From: Telmatobacter sp. DSM 110680
GTDB taxonomy: Bacteria > Acidobacteriota > Terriglobia > Terriglobales > Acidobacteriaceae
Direction: 5' to 3'
Length of the DNA: 64,000 nt
NCBI RefSeq assembly: GCF_039994875.1
Contig: NZ_CP121196.1
Coordinates: forward strand, 5,580,001 to 5,644,000
The position numbers and the translations under genes are program-made. The stretch's first letter is position 1. Each line of letters opens with the position of its first letter. The notes under the pieces are model-generated. The model saw nothing but the letters and a program-made list of their open reading frames with translations, was not told the origin of the DNA and searched no databases. Positions 1 to 8,702 of the stretch are shown one piece after another.

Positions 1-356
1 ACCCAACTCACTTCAGCCGTAAACCGGTATCCGCGACGGGGAAGCGTTTGTATAAGTGCCGCGGTTGTCTTGGAATCATCGAGCGCATCCCGCAACTTTG
101 CGATTGCTTTGTTCAGGCCATGGTCAAAGTCCACCAGAGTGTCATCCGGCCAGAGCTGACGTTGCAACTCTTCGCGAGTCACCACTTCCCGAGCGTGGTC
201 AAGCAGAACGCAAAGAACCAGAAAAGGCTGGCCCTGCAGGCGAACGAGATGTCCGCCCCAGCTTAGCTCGCCCGAAGCTAGGTTCAACTCGAAATCAGCG
301 AACTCAGCTTTGACCGCTTCGGATCTATTCAGCACGGTCGGCGAAGGCGGGGACAT
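1..356 (-). CDS. Winged-helix (OmpR/CadC-type) transcriptional regulator, C-terminus outside the window
   Basis: The reverse strand reads from ATG at 354-356 to the window edge without a stop, giving 118 codons. The translation has the OmpR/PhoB-type winged-helix pattern: an N-terminal strand region (FELNLASGELSWGG), a helix with TREELQRQLWPDD, the recognition-helix region DFDHGLNKAIAKLRDALDD, and the wing motif LPRRGYRFTAEV near residue 112. In Acidobacteriota such domains are usually fused to a membrane segment plus TPR or WD40/TolB-like sensor repeats (CadC-like proteins) and control transcription without a histidine kinase. The C-terminal part is off the window, so the sensor type cannot be told. 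The adjacent kelch gene is divergent, which makes it a possible target, but that is inference only. Confidence 0.8.
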   Translation of the reverse strand, partial: MSPPSPTVLNRSEAVKAEFADFELNLASGELSWGGHLVRLQGQPFLVLCVLLDHAREVVTREELQRQLWPDDTLVDFDHGLNKAIAKLRDALDDSKTTAALIQTLPRRGYRFTAEVSW

Positions 357-361
357 GATAA

Positions 362-407
362 GAGGATGCCTGTAAGCCGCAGAGAAGACAAGGGGACATT
401 TAAATCA
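362..407. repeat. 46-bp direct repeat, copy A
   Basis: This stretch is about 42/46 identical to 2064-2109, sharing an uninterrupted core with the sequence AGAGAAGACAAGGGGACATT. The two copies are in the same orientation, 1.7 kb apart, and bracket the kelch gene. No terminal inverted repeats or transposase are visible. Confidence 0.7.
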
Positions 408-588
408 CCTTCTTGGGAGATTGGAGGAATTGCGCATCCTGCGTCGAGTTGATATTTCGAATTACAGCACGGAACGAGAACAATTACACCGGGCACCGTG
501 GGCAACTCAAAGCACGCGTCCGGCTCGGTCGAATCGTTCCACGATCTGTTCAGCATTCAGAGAAGAATGCCAGTGTCTCGGAGGTATT

Positions 589-1734
589 ATGACGGGCAGC
601 AATCTCGCTGGGTTATCAACTCTATGTCTGGCTACGGTCCTTCTGTCACTGGAATGCGGATGTGGCAATCCCGCGCAACTCCAGAAGCCTGTCCCTGTTT
701 CCAACCCTGGCGCGCATGCCTTCCGCGCGACTGGCCCGATGGCCTACGCGCGCTCGGGACATACTGCTACGCTGCTGGCAGATCGGCGGGTCTTAATTGC
801 CGGCGGATATGGTTTGTCCACGATCGAAAGTCATGCCGAGATCTTCGACCCCGTTCAGGGCGCATTTCAGGCGGCGGGCACATTAACGCGTGGTGGCCAC
901 ACCGCAACACGTCTTTCGAATGGCGATGTCCTGTTTGCGGGAGGCGTAACCGACCCGAACTCGCAAACACCAGTTGCCACTGCTTCAGCGGAGCTCTTCA
1001 GGACCGCGACGGGCTTGTTCCAACCGACTGGAAATATGATTGTCCCGCGAAAATACTTTGCGTCTACCTTGCTGCTGGACGGCAGAGTGCTCGTAACCGG
1101 AGGGATAACGGCGAATGAAGAAGCTACTGACACCGCCGAACTATACGATCCCAAGTCTGGCACGTTCTCCTTGGCAGCGAAGATGAATTACCCGTGGTCC
1201 AATCATTCCGCGTTCCTGTTACTGAATGGCAAGGTGCTACTTGTAGCAGCAACGTCAGGTAACCTACCAGTCGAACTCTATGATCCGAAGGCCGATTCAT
1301 TCACGATCATCAACGGCGCCCGGCTCGGTGGATCGGACGCCACAGTAAGCCTGCTGGCGGACGGAAGAGTTCTGATCACAGGCGGAGCCGCTAATTATGC
1401 CGACATGTATGTCGGACCATCGGAAATTTTCGATCCTGTCGCCGGGCGGTTATCCACTACCGGAGCGCTGGTGGTACCGCGGATGTTTCACACGGCCACT
1501 CTTCTTTCCGACGGGAGCGTCCTCATGGCGGGAGGCTTTGTAGATGCGGAGGCCGATGTTCCGCCCACGGCAACGACAGAGATTTACGACCCGGTAAAGG
1601 GAACCTTCAGTCCCGGCCCGGCGATGCTGTACCCCCTAGCCGCCCATACTGCCACCCTCCTCTCCGATGGAAGTGTTTTGATTACGGGCGGGCAAGGACC
1701 GGTCGTATCTGCAGGAGCACAGATCTTCCACTGA
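589..1734 (+). CDS. Kelch-type beta-propeller lipoprotein
   Basis: The protein is 381 aa. The start at ATG 589 is chosen because GGAGG lies 5 bases upstream and the N-terminus becomes a signal peptide with a lipobox-like end (LLSLECGC); the frame is open further upstream to 421 but without such signals. The body holds about six imperfect repeats of the form HTATLLxDGRVLIAGG...AEIFDPxxGxF, the pattern of Kelch/galactose-oxidase-type propeller blades. No catalytic Cys-Tyr pair of galactose oxidase can be assigned. The likely role is a surface-exposed or periplasmic scaffold; the substrate or partner is unknown. It is transcribed away from the winged-helix regulator and is followed by a long untranslated stretch. 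Confidence 0.75.
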   Translation: MTGSNLAGLSTLCLATVLLSLECGCGNPAQLQKPVPVSNPGAHAFRATGPMAYARSGHTATLLADRRVLIAGGYGLSTIESHAEIFDPVQGAFQAAGTLTRGGHTATRLSNGDVLFAGGVTDPNSQTPVATASAELFRTATGLFQPTGNMIVPRKYFASTLLLDGRVLVTGGITANEEATDTAELYDPKSGTFSLAAKMNYPWSNHSAFLLLNGKVLLVAATSGNLPVELYDPKADSFTIINGARLGGSDATVSLLADGRVLITGGAANYADMYVGPSEIFDPVAGRLSTTGALVVPRMFHTATLLSDGSVLMAGGFVDAEADVPPTATTEIYDPVKGTFSPGPAMLYPLAAHTATLLSDGSVLITGGQGPVVSAGAQIFH

Positions 1735-2299
1735 TCTCATCGACATGGCCTTCAGCCGCTCGATCCTAGTCGACTGCGACTTTTCTACGGCGACCTAAGC
1801 TGTGCCGAAAATGGCAGGGTGGTGGACTGTTCGGTGCTCGTTGCACATCAATATCCGAATAGCCATTGCAACGAGACGCAAGTCTCTAATGATCCAGGCC
1901 GGGTCGAGCAGGTCGCAGTCCCCAAAAAGCTGACCCTAAAGACCAAGGAGATGTCCGATCCTTCTAAGTTCACCTAAAGCCACACCAGGTCGAATCCAGC
2001 GAAAGTCAGGCGTGATGACTTCGGACCCGATTAACGACCTTCGGTGATCGCTGGCCACGGTTGGAGGATGCGTGTAAGTCGTAGAGAAGACAAGGGGACA
2101 TTTAATTCATATTTATAGGACTTTCGAAGCATTGCACTTTGGTTTTCAAGTTTGATAGTCCGTAATACACGGACAGTGCTGCCAGCACGCTTCAGCGAAT
2201 AGGGTGGCTGTTCGGAAGGTCCGAAATCGGGTGCTGTCTCTGACTCTTGACCGTAAACGCAGTCTGAACTCTCCAGATTTCTCACGAAGGCACAAAGAG
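1735..2299. other. Intergenic stretch with second repeat copy
   Basis: No convincing gene is seen. The open frames here are short and do not resemble proteins. The stretch contains the second copy of the 46-bp repeat. Confidence 0.6.
2064..2109. repeat. 46-bp direct repeat, copy B
   Basis: Partner of the repeat at 362-407, with four mismatches. Both copies lie upstream of a lipoprotein gene, by about 180 bp here and about 190 bp in the other case, so they could also be shared regulatory or leader sequence rather than a mobile remnant. Confidence 0.7.
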
Positions 2300-3334
2300 A
2301 TGCATCGTATCCGATACTCCTTTAGAAGTTGTCTTTGTGCACTGTTCGTTGTGGTGGGCTGTGGTTCCAATCAGATCCAAACCGGCACAAACAACCCTCC
2401 GGTCACGAATCCACCCGATCCACCATCATCGACGACGCCAAGCAGCGTTACCGAGCCAAGTGTCTACGTGGTGGGTTCATCCGTTTTGGTCTTTCCTCAA
2501 ACCGCCAAAGGAGCAACCAAGGCGACGCTGGAAATTCCGGGGGCGCAGGTGTCAGTGGATGAGGCTGGGAACGTTTACGTCTTCACGGGGTCCGCCATTA
2601 ACGAATACTTAGCCACTGCCCTGAACGGACCTCCTATTCGTTCCTTATCGGTCGGTCCCGGTACGGCAGTGAGCAACGTTCAGGACGTAATGGCTAGTTC
2701 AACCGGCGAGATATTTGTTTCGAGCAGCGGTGGGGTTGCAGTTTTCAGCCCGACCGCCACCGGAAACGCCAGCCCTTCCCGGAACATCCTGGGACGTCCG
2801 GAACCAACCGAAGCAGACATCTTTGTCTTTAGCCCTGGGTTCATCGCGGTCGACGGTTCGGACCAACTGTACGTACAGAATACTTATGACTCAACGATTG
2901 AGGTCTTCGGGCCCACGGACACGGGCTATGTCGTTCCGGCAAGGACAATTTCGGGACCATTGACCCGCGTATCTGGCTCCGGCAATTACATCACTGGCAT
3001 GACGACTGATACTGCCGGAAATCTTTATGTACTATGCCTCTGCGGGGGAATAGATGGAACCGGAGTAGGGGAATTCGGAGTCTTTGAATTCGACCATGCG
3101 GCCAACGGCAATGTTGCACCAACTCGAATTTTCACGTCGCCGGAAATGTATCCGTTCTTTTACAACAATGGCGTCGGCGTGAGCACGGACGGCACCATCT
3201 ATGTCAGCGGCGGAACGAACGGTGGAATTCCAACTGTATTTGAATTTTCGCCCTCGTCCTCTGGCGGTGTGACTAATACGGTCACATTGGCTGGTTGGAC
3301 TTCTGCCGATTCTTCGAGGATTGCCGTGCATTAA
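2300..3334 (+). CDS. Secreted lipoprotein with beta-propeller-like (NHL/SBBP-type) repeats
   Basis: The protein is 344 aa from ATG 2300, with GAAGG about 9 bases upstream. The N-terminus (basic start, hydrophobic LCALFVVVGCGS) is a lipoprotein signal peptide with Cys as the acylation site. A Pro/Thr/Ser linker follows at residues ~25-50. After it come repeated phrases such as VDEAGNVYVF, VDGSDQLYVQ, TDTAGNLYVL and STDGTIYVSGG, typical of NHL or SBBP propeller blades. The predicted location is the outer face of a membrane. No enzyme motif is visible, so function is unknown. The frame stays open upstream to 2204, but that extension would bury the signal peptide. Confidence 0.7.
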   Translation: MHRIRYSFRSCLCALFVVVGCGSNQIQTGTNNPPVTNPPDPPSSTTPSSVTEPSVYVVGSSVLVFPQTAKGATKATLEIPGAQVSVDEAGNVYVFTGSAINEYLATALNGPPIRSLSVGPGTAVSNVQDVMASSTGEIFVSSSGGVAVFSPTATGNASPSRNILGRPEPTEADIFVFSPGFIAVDGSDQLYVQNTYDSTIEVFGPTDTGYVVPARTISGPLTRVSGSGNYITGMTTDTAGNLYVLCLCGGIDGTGVGEFGVFEFDHAANGNVAPTRIFTSPEMYPFFYNNGVGVSTDGTIYVSGGTNGGIPTVFEFSPSSSGGVTNTVTLAGWTSADSSRIAVH

Positions 3335-3555
3335 GGCAACCACAGGGTACGGGGATGTTCTGAGGAAGGAGTTCTTTACAGCGATGGTAGTGAAATTCCC
3401 GAAGCGTCCGTCGCAGAGAACCTGCAAGTCCGGCTGCGCCTTTTGATGATTGACCGTCGGCACCTTCTGTGGCCGCTTATCGGCCTCGCCCGCAGCGGTA
3501 AGGAATACTGTTCCAGCTTTCTTTGTCGTATGATCAACGGGCCGAGACACAACAC

Positions 3556-6500
3556 ATGGTCAATTTGAGGCAATCACTGTGCAAGTCCAGCGTCCTGATT
3601 CTGGCGCTCGTCAATCTGGGCGCTCTGGCACAGACAAGTGGATCAATCTACGGCACGGTCACTGACGATTCCGGTGCGGTTATCTCAGGCGCCGCAGTGG
3701 TCGTGACAGACTTGCACACATCTGCATCGAAGTCGCTCAAGACCGACTCGGTGGGAAACTATCAGTTTCCGGTTCTTGAGCCCGGCGATTATGAAGTTTA
3801 TGCGTCTGCAACTGACTTCCAGGCTCAGACACAGGGTGGCATACGTGTCGATGCAAACCAGAATGTCCACGTCAGCTTTGTTATGAAGGTTGGTTCGCCT
3901 CAACAGACCATGACAGTCGAGGCGCACACTAGTCTCGTCGACACGCGCGAATCACAAATCGGCGAAACGGTGGATCAGAAGCGCCTGCAGGAGCTTCCCT
4001 TGAATGGCCGCAATGCATACGACCTCCTTCAAATCATCCCTGGCGTCACGAACTATATTCCGGATGCAGCAACGGGATCGCGGGTAGCGACGCAAATCAC
4101 TGTCAACGGGTACTCCTTAAACACGGCCTTCTATCTTGATGGCGGTTACAACACTGACGTTCAGCTGGGAGGCAATTTGCTTCCAAACCCAGATTCACTT
4201 CAGGAGGTTCATGTTCTGACGGGGAGCTTCGACGCGGAGTTTGGTCATCTTGCTGGTGGGGTTGTCAATGCCATCACTCGATCCGGGACCAGCCAATTCC
4301 ACGCCCTTGCCTATGACTATTTTCGTAACGATGTTCTGAATGCGAAGAATTGGTTTCTCGACTCTGTCACCCCGTTGCGCCAGAACCAATTTGGTGGGAA
4401 TGTAGGTGGCCCCATGCCATTCATGCATGGTCGGGAATTCTTCTTCTTTTCCTACCAGGGGCTTAGAACAAGGCAGCCAGCGACAGTAGCATCTTCATCT
4501 CTGGTTACTCCGACAATCCTTGAACGCCAAGGAGATTTCAGGTCCACCCCGGCTGCGTTCCAGCCTAATGTCTCATGTTTGGGAGTCCAGTATGTGATTT
4601 GTCCAGATCTCCTCGACCCCGTTGCGCAACACTTGCTTACGTTTGTTCCCGTCGGCGACTCGTCTCCCGGAAGTAATCTAGGCCACCCCGTTCAGCAACT
4701 CGCGAATGCGGATGAAGATGTGGACCAGGCAATGGTGCGGACGGACTTTCGTCTCAGAGAGGGCCACCAGTTATCCGCAATGTATTTCCAGTCGCGAGGG
4801 ACAGCAAACAACCCCAAGAGAACGGGCAACCAGATTTTGAGCTATGCGGGCGTTCAGAATTACGGCGGACAATACAACGGCGTGCTGAATGAGGTCTGGA
4901 GTATCTCGTCAAGCAAGGTTAATTCGGCTCGTATTTTCTATTCACTCAACCATTTCATCGGAATGAACATCTACGGCAACCACCATATGTTGCGTGACCT
5001 TGGCAGCGAGGCTGCCGCGGGCTCTAACTACACAGCGCCGCCTTACTTCGACATACTCGGCTATTGGCAAATGGGAACCAATGGTGGCGGACCCAACAAC
5101 ACGGCATCGTCGACTCTTGGATTTTCCGATACGTTGAATTGGGTTTTTCGAAGTCATGAAGTGAAAATGGGCGGCGCCTATATGCGGCATCGCTTTTCGA
5201 ACACGGGAGCAGGTGCTTCGAACGGGCTATTCACCTTCACTGGATCTTTCACGGGTAACGCACTCGCTGATTTCCTCGAGGGCAAAGCGGACTCGTTAAC
5301 ACAAGACAACGGCGTTTTTCTGCGCGGTGATTCCCAGGATCCCTCCTTGTTCCTCCAGGAGAACTGGCGGGTTAGCCACCGGCTGACACTCAACCTTGGC
5401 CTACGCTGGGAATACTACCCTCCGTATATTGGCCAGAATAATACAGGAACATTTGTGGCGGGAGTGCAATCCACACGCTTTCCATCTGCGCCACTGGGAC
5501 TTGTGACCTCGGGTGATCCTGGGATTCGCGATGGCGTTCTACGCACTCCGTGGAATACCTTCGCACCGCGAATTGGATTCGCATACGATCTGTTTGGCGA
5601 CGGAGCGACTGCAGTCCGAGGCGCATATGGCTTCTACTACTCACCCATACAGCAGCAGATTCTTAACGACCTGGTGCAGCAGCCGTTCTCACGATCTGTG
5701 ACGGTAGCTCAAACTCCCAGCCTGGTGACGCCGTTCTTTCCCGCACCAGATCCTTTTCCTTACACACCGACTCCCGCAAACGCCGTCTTCCTTTCCGGTG
5801 CCACTATCTCCGGCTTGCCCGTCGGCGACGGTAAGATACCGTCCGTTCAGCAGTTCAGCATTGGTGTTCAACAGCAATACGGTTCGAAATGGAGTTCAGA
5901 GATCTATTATGCGGGGAACTTAGCTCGACACATCTACAGCGACCTGGATGAAAATTCTCCGATATATAGCTCAACATGCACCGGGGCGACGTGTGGCACG
6001 ACCATTGGAGAAAACGCTCGTCGACCTTATCAGCCAGCGCCTGCGATTTACACGTATGGCACCATCTCAATCGCGGTACCTGCTTGGACCTCTTCCTATC
6101 ATTCGTTACAGGCGGTCATTCATCGCAGATTCAATCGCAGGTTCTCACTCGAGGCCAATTTGGTTTGGTCAAAACTAGTTGGATTCGGGGATCCGACAAA
6201 TGCATATGATCTGCGCAGCTCCCGTGGTTTGCTCGATCTCGATGTTCCGATCAACTTTGGCGCGTCGTATATCCTCGTCGTTCCGGATCCTCGCAAATTG
6301 GGATCCCTGGGAAAAGTTCTGTTGAGTGGCTGGGAAGTCAACGGGATGACGACTCTACGATCAGGGCAACCGATCAATGTGTTATCCGGTATCGACACCA
6401 ACTTTGATGGCAACGATAACGACCGGCCAGACGTTGTCGGAAACCCGCACTTGCCAAGAGGGCGTAACAGGGTTGAGACCACCGCCGCGTTTTTCAATGC

Positions 6501-6777
6501 GGATGCGTTTGCGTTGCCGCCTCCGGGCACTCCATATGGAAACGCGCGATTCGATATGCTATTTGGTCCCAAGTATGTCTCTACAGATCTCTCAGCTTTT
6601 AAGGTTCTCTTTCTGTCAAACCGAGCGACACTTCAGATTCGTGCCGATGCCTTCAATGCCTTTAATAATGTGAATTTTAGCGACCCAGACACCACGAAGA
6701 CGAGTCCGGGCTTTGGCACGATCTCAGGGGCCGCCTCCCCACGTATCGTTCAAATGGTACTCCGGATGTCGTACTAG
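3556..6777 (+). CDS. Oar-like TonB-dependent receptor with carboxypeptidase-regulatory-like domain
   Basis: The protein is 1073 aa from ATG 3556, chosen because it gives a clean signal peptide (SSVLILALVNLGALAQ). Residues ~27-120 form a carboxypeptidase-regulatory-like beta-sandwich (GTVTDDSGAVISGAAVVV...GNYQFPVLEPGDYEV). A plug domain follows (LQELPLNGRNAYDLLQIIPG, then a VNGYS...YLDGG segment) and a long beta-barrel rich in aromatic strand motifs, ending in the outer-membrane signature VQMVLRMSY. This architecture is the Oar/CarboxypepD_reg-like TonB receptor family, greatly expanded in Acidobacteriota and generally linked to uptake of large oligomers or to outer-membrane signalling. No TonB box could be identified. 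No SusD-like partner is adjacent, so the substrate is unknown. Confidence 0.88.
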   Translation: MVNLRQSLCKSSVLILALVNLGALAQTSGSIYGTVTDDSGAVISGAAVVVTDLHTSASKSLKTDSVGNYQFPVLEPGDYEVYASATDFQAQTQGGIRVDANQNVHVSFVMKVGSPQQTMTVEAHTSLVDTRESQIGETVDQKRLQELPLNGRNAYDLLQIIPGVTNYIPDAATGSRVATQITVNGYSLNTAFYLDGGYNTDVQLGGNLLPNPDSLQEVHVLTGSFDAEFGHLAGGVVNAITRSGTSQFHALAYDYFRNDVLNAKNWFLDSVTPLRQNQFGGNVGGPMPFMHGREFFFFSYQGLRTRQPATVASSSLVTPTILERQGDFRSTPAAFQPNVSCLGVQYVICPDLLDPVAQHLLTFVPVGDSSPGSNLGHPVQQLANADEDVDQAMVRTDFRLREGHQLSAMYFQSRGTANNPKRTGNQILSYAGVQNYGGQYNGVLNEVWSISSSKVNSARIFYSLNHFIGMNIYGNHHMLRDLGSEAAAGSNYTAPPYFDILGYWQMGTNGGGPNNTASSTLGFSDTLNWVFRSHEVKMGGAYMRHRFSNTGAGASNGLFTFTGSFTGNALADFLEGKADSLTQDNGVFLRGDSQDPSLFLQENWRVSHRLTLNLGLRWEYYPPYIGQNNTGTFVAGVQSTRFPSAPLGLVTSGDPGIRDGVLRTPWNTFAPRIGFAYDLFGDGATAVRGAYGFYYSPIQQQILNDLVQQPFSRSVTVAQTPSLVTPFFPAPDPFPYTPTPANAVFLSGATISGLPVGDGKIPSVQQFSIGVQQQYGSKWSSEIYYAGNLARHIYSDLDENSPIYSSTCTGATCGTTIGENARRPYQPAPAIYTYGTISIAVPAWTSSYHSLQAVIHRRFNRRFSLEANLVWSKLVGFGDPTNAYDLRSSRGLLDLDVPINFGASYILVVPDPRKLGSLGKVLLSGWEVNGMTTLRSGQPINVLSGIDTNFDGNDNDRPDVVGNPHLPRGRNRVETTAAFFNADAFALPPPGTPYGNARFDMLFGPKYVSTDLSAFKVLFLSNRATLQIRADAFNAFNNVNFSDPDTTKTSPGFGTISGAASPRIVQMVLRMSY

Positions 6778-6850
6778 TTTTGCAGGCGATCCTGAATCCT
6801 TAGTGCAAGTCCCGATCATTTGGATCCGGTATGATTTCGTGTTTTTGACT

Positions 6851-7774
6851 TTAGAATAGGCTGCCTGTGACGCCTGTTTGCTGGTGAGATTTTGGAATCT
6901 GGTTAATGATTTTTTTAACCTCGGAAGCTTCAGCTCTGCGCGCTGTCTGCTTGAGGAATAACGCATACTGTTTCATTGCAGCCAAGTAAGTTGGGTGTCC
7001 CCAGCCAAGTTCAGCTTGCATTCCAGCAGTTCCTCTCCTCATTAACTCAGCAGCGAGTTCCGCGTTTCCGGTCTTCCAATGCGCATAACCAGTCAGGAAA
7101 TCTATATAGGAGACCGGAAAGCTTCCAGTCTGATAATTTGAGTTCGCGATGTCGCGAGCCCTTTGCAGCGCGGCCAAGGCGTCTTCGCACATTCCCTCTT
7201 CGCAGCGAGCCAGTGAGAGAGCAATAAGTGCAGACATCTTTTGCTCTGGAGTGGCTATCTTCTGCTTTCCATCATCATTTTTAGCGAATAGCAGCTGATC
7301 CACTGCCCACTTAGCGTACATAGCCGCATCCGATACATGGCCCTGATCGAGAGATAGCGTGGACAGGTGAGTCCAGCTTATTCCGACGCCCAGCGAATCC
7401 TTGTTTATCTCTCGAACCGTCAGGGCATCCCGTTCGAGCTTTTCGGCCTTGCTTAATTGCCCAGCCTGCAAGTACATGGTTCCCATGCAATCTGTAACAT
7501 CAGCTACAGCATCCGGTTTTTGAGCCTTCAGCAGCCGTATGGCATTTGTATACGCGCGCTCAGCCTCATTAAAGCGTGCCGCGTCTTGGTCAAGCAATGC
7601 GAGTTTCCACCAAACGGCGCCGCTATTAGCAGCAACCGGCTGCTCGACAAGCTTTTCATATTTCCGGATCGAATCTGGAACAGACGCACTGAGCGCGTCC
7701 TGGGCTTTGCAGCCGAAGGGCACAACTGCTAGTCCAACGTACCCTGTCAGCATGAACTTCCATAGAGTTTGCAT
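6851..7774 (-). CDS. Secreted tetratricopeptide-repeat protein
   Basis: The protein is 307 aa. The ATG at 7774 is supported by GGAGG nine bases upstream. It begins with a signal-peptide-like stretch (FMLTGYVGLAVVPFGCKAQ). Several TPR-like helical pairs follow, for example WWKLALLDQDAARFNEAERAYTNAIRLL, MGTMYLQAGQLSKAEKLERDAL and LTGYAHWKTGNAELAAELMRRG. TPR arrays bind other proteins; no partner is evident. It converges on the TonB receptor and no terminator hairpin is obvious in the 70 bp between them. The small upstream frame at 7778-8026 ends only 3 bases before this start, so the two could be translationally coupled if that frame is real. Confidence 0.78.
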   Translation of the reverse strand: MQTLWKFMLTGYVGLAVVPFGCKAQDALSASVPDSIRKYEKLVEQPVAANSGAVWWKLALLDQDAARFNEAERAYTNAIRLLKAQKPDAVADVTDCMGTMYLQAGQLSKAEKLERDALTVREINKDSLGVGISWTHLSTLSLDQGHVSDAAMYAKWAVDQLLFAKNDDGKQKIATPEQKMSALIALSLARCEEGMCEDALAALQRARDIANSNYQTGSFPVSYIDFLTGYAHWKTGNAELAAELMRRGTAGMQAELGWGHPTYLAAMKQYALFLKQTARRAEASEVKKIINQIPKSHQQTGVTGSLF

Positions 7775-7777
7775 CGA

Positions 7778-8026
7778 TCATGGCCTCCAAAACGCGACTA
7801 GTGCACGGCATTTTTTGATGGTGGAGCGTCGACCCAAGCGCAAAATGACAATCTTGGGAGGAACAACAAGTCTCGGACCCAAAAGTAGGAATTCGATTCG
7901 GCAGCCATGCTTGGCAGTTAGGTGATCGGGGAGATGGTCGAACTTGTTTTGGCTGTTTGTCGCCGCGGAGCACCGGACAAGAACCAGAACTCCGAAAAAG
8001 AACCAACCCCACCAGCTAAGGTGCAT
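7778..8026 (-). CDS. Possible small membrane protein
   Basis: An 82-codon frame from ATG 8026 begins with a hydrophobic segment (WWGWFFFGVLVLV) that could be one membrane helix or a signal anchor, followed by a basic tail. It stops 3 bases before the TPR start. There is no strong ribosome site and no recognised family, so it may be non-coding. Confidence 0.3.
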   Translation of the reverse strand: MHLSWWGWFFFGVLVLVRCSAATNSQNKFDHLPDHLTAKHGCRIEFLLLGPRLVVPPKIVILRLGRRSTIKKCRALVAFWRP

Positions 8027-8702
8027 GACTATTGACCTCGCTAGGAGTTTCCCAATGCCTGGCACAGTTGGCAATTCCCCGCGAATCCTAAAAATGTGAA
8101 CGAAACATCCCCAAGCGTTTTGTGGGACTTACGAAAGATCAGGACCAGTATCCACTCGCAATTCGGAGAATTCAGACGGAGACGTTGCGGCCGCAGCTCA
8201 TCAAATTCCTCCGACAACATCCTGAGGCGCAGTTCCGCCAGGGAATCCGGTGAATTCGAGAAACAGCAATTGCCGCGCGGACGATCCTCTTGGATGGTTC
8301 TCAACGATAAAAGGTCGGGGGATTGGTGGAATATGGGAGCTGAGACTTGAATCCCCGCCGATTCAGCGCCTGCATGAATTGCCATACGACTCAGAGACGC
8401 TGATTGGCTCGATCAAACGTATAACGCTCGCCAATTCTGGTCGGTCATTCATCTGGCGCATGATCGTAAGCACGGATCTATATGCTAAAACTGTCCAGAC
8501 TGGCAGTCGGAGAGCGGATGTTGGCCGCGCATAGGTGTCGGAATCCGCATGGGTATTGGAGTTCAGAGGGAGCTTTCGGTTGTGTGCCAAATGCCTGGAC
8601 CGTTTTCGAGTATGTTCGAGATCATTTGTGCTAGGCTGCTCTATTACCTTGAAGTCACATTGCGAGTAGATCACCAGTGCCCGTAATGAATGGAAGGGCC
8701 AG
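8027..8702. other. Gene-poor stretch upstream of the large unknown protein
   Basis: No complete gene is supported. Two overlapping plus-strand pieces look somewhat protein-like: 8092-8250 (contains RNIPKRFVGLTKDQDQYPLA, no good start) and the C-terminal half of 8250-8534 (contains GGIWELRLESPPIQRL). They may be decayed coding sequence. Confidence 0.5.

Noticed and set aside
421..588. Upstream extension of the kelch gene
   Set aside because: It lacks a ribosome site and would bury the signal peptide; ATG 589 has GGAGG.
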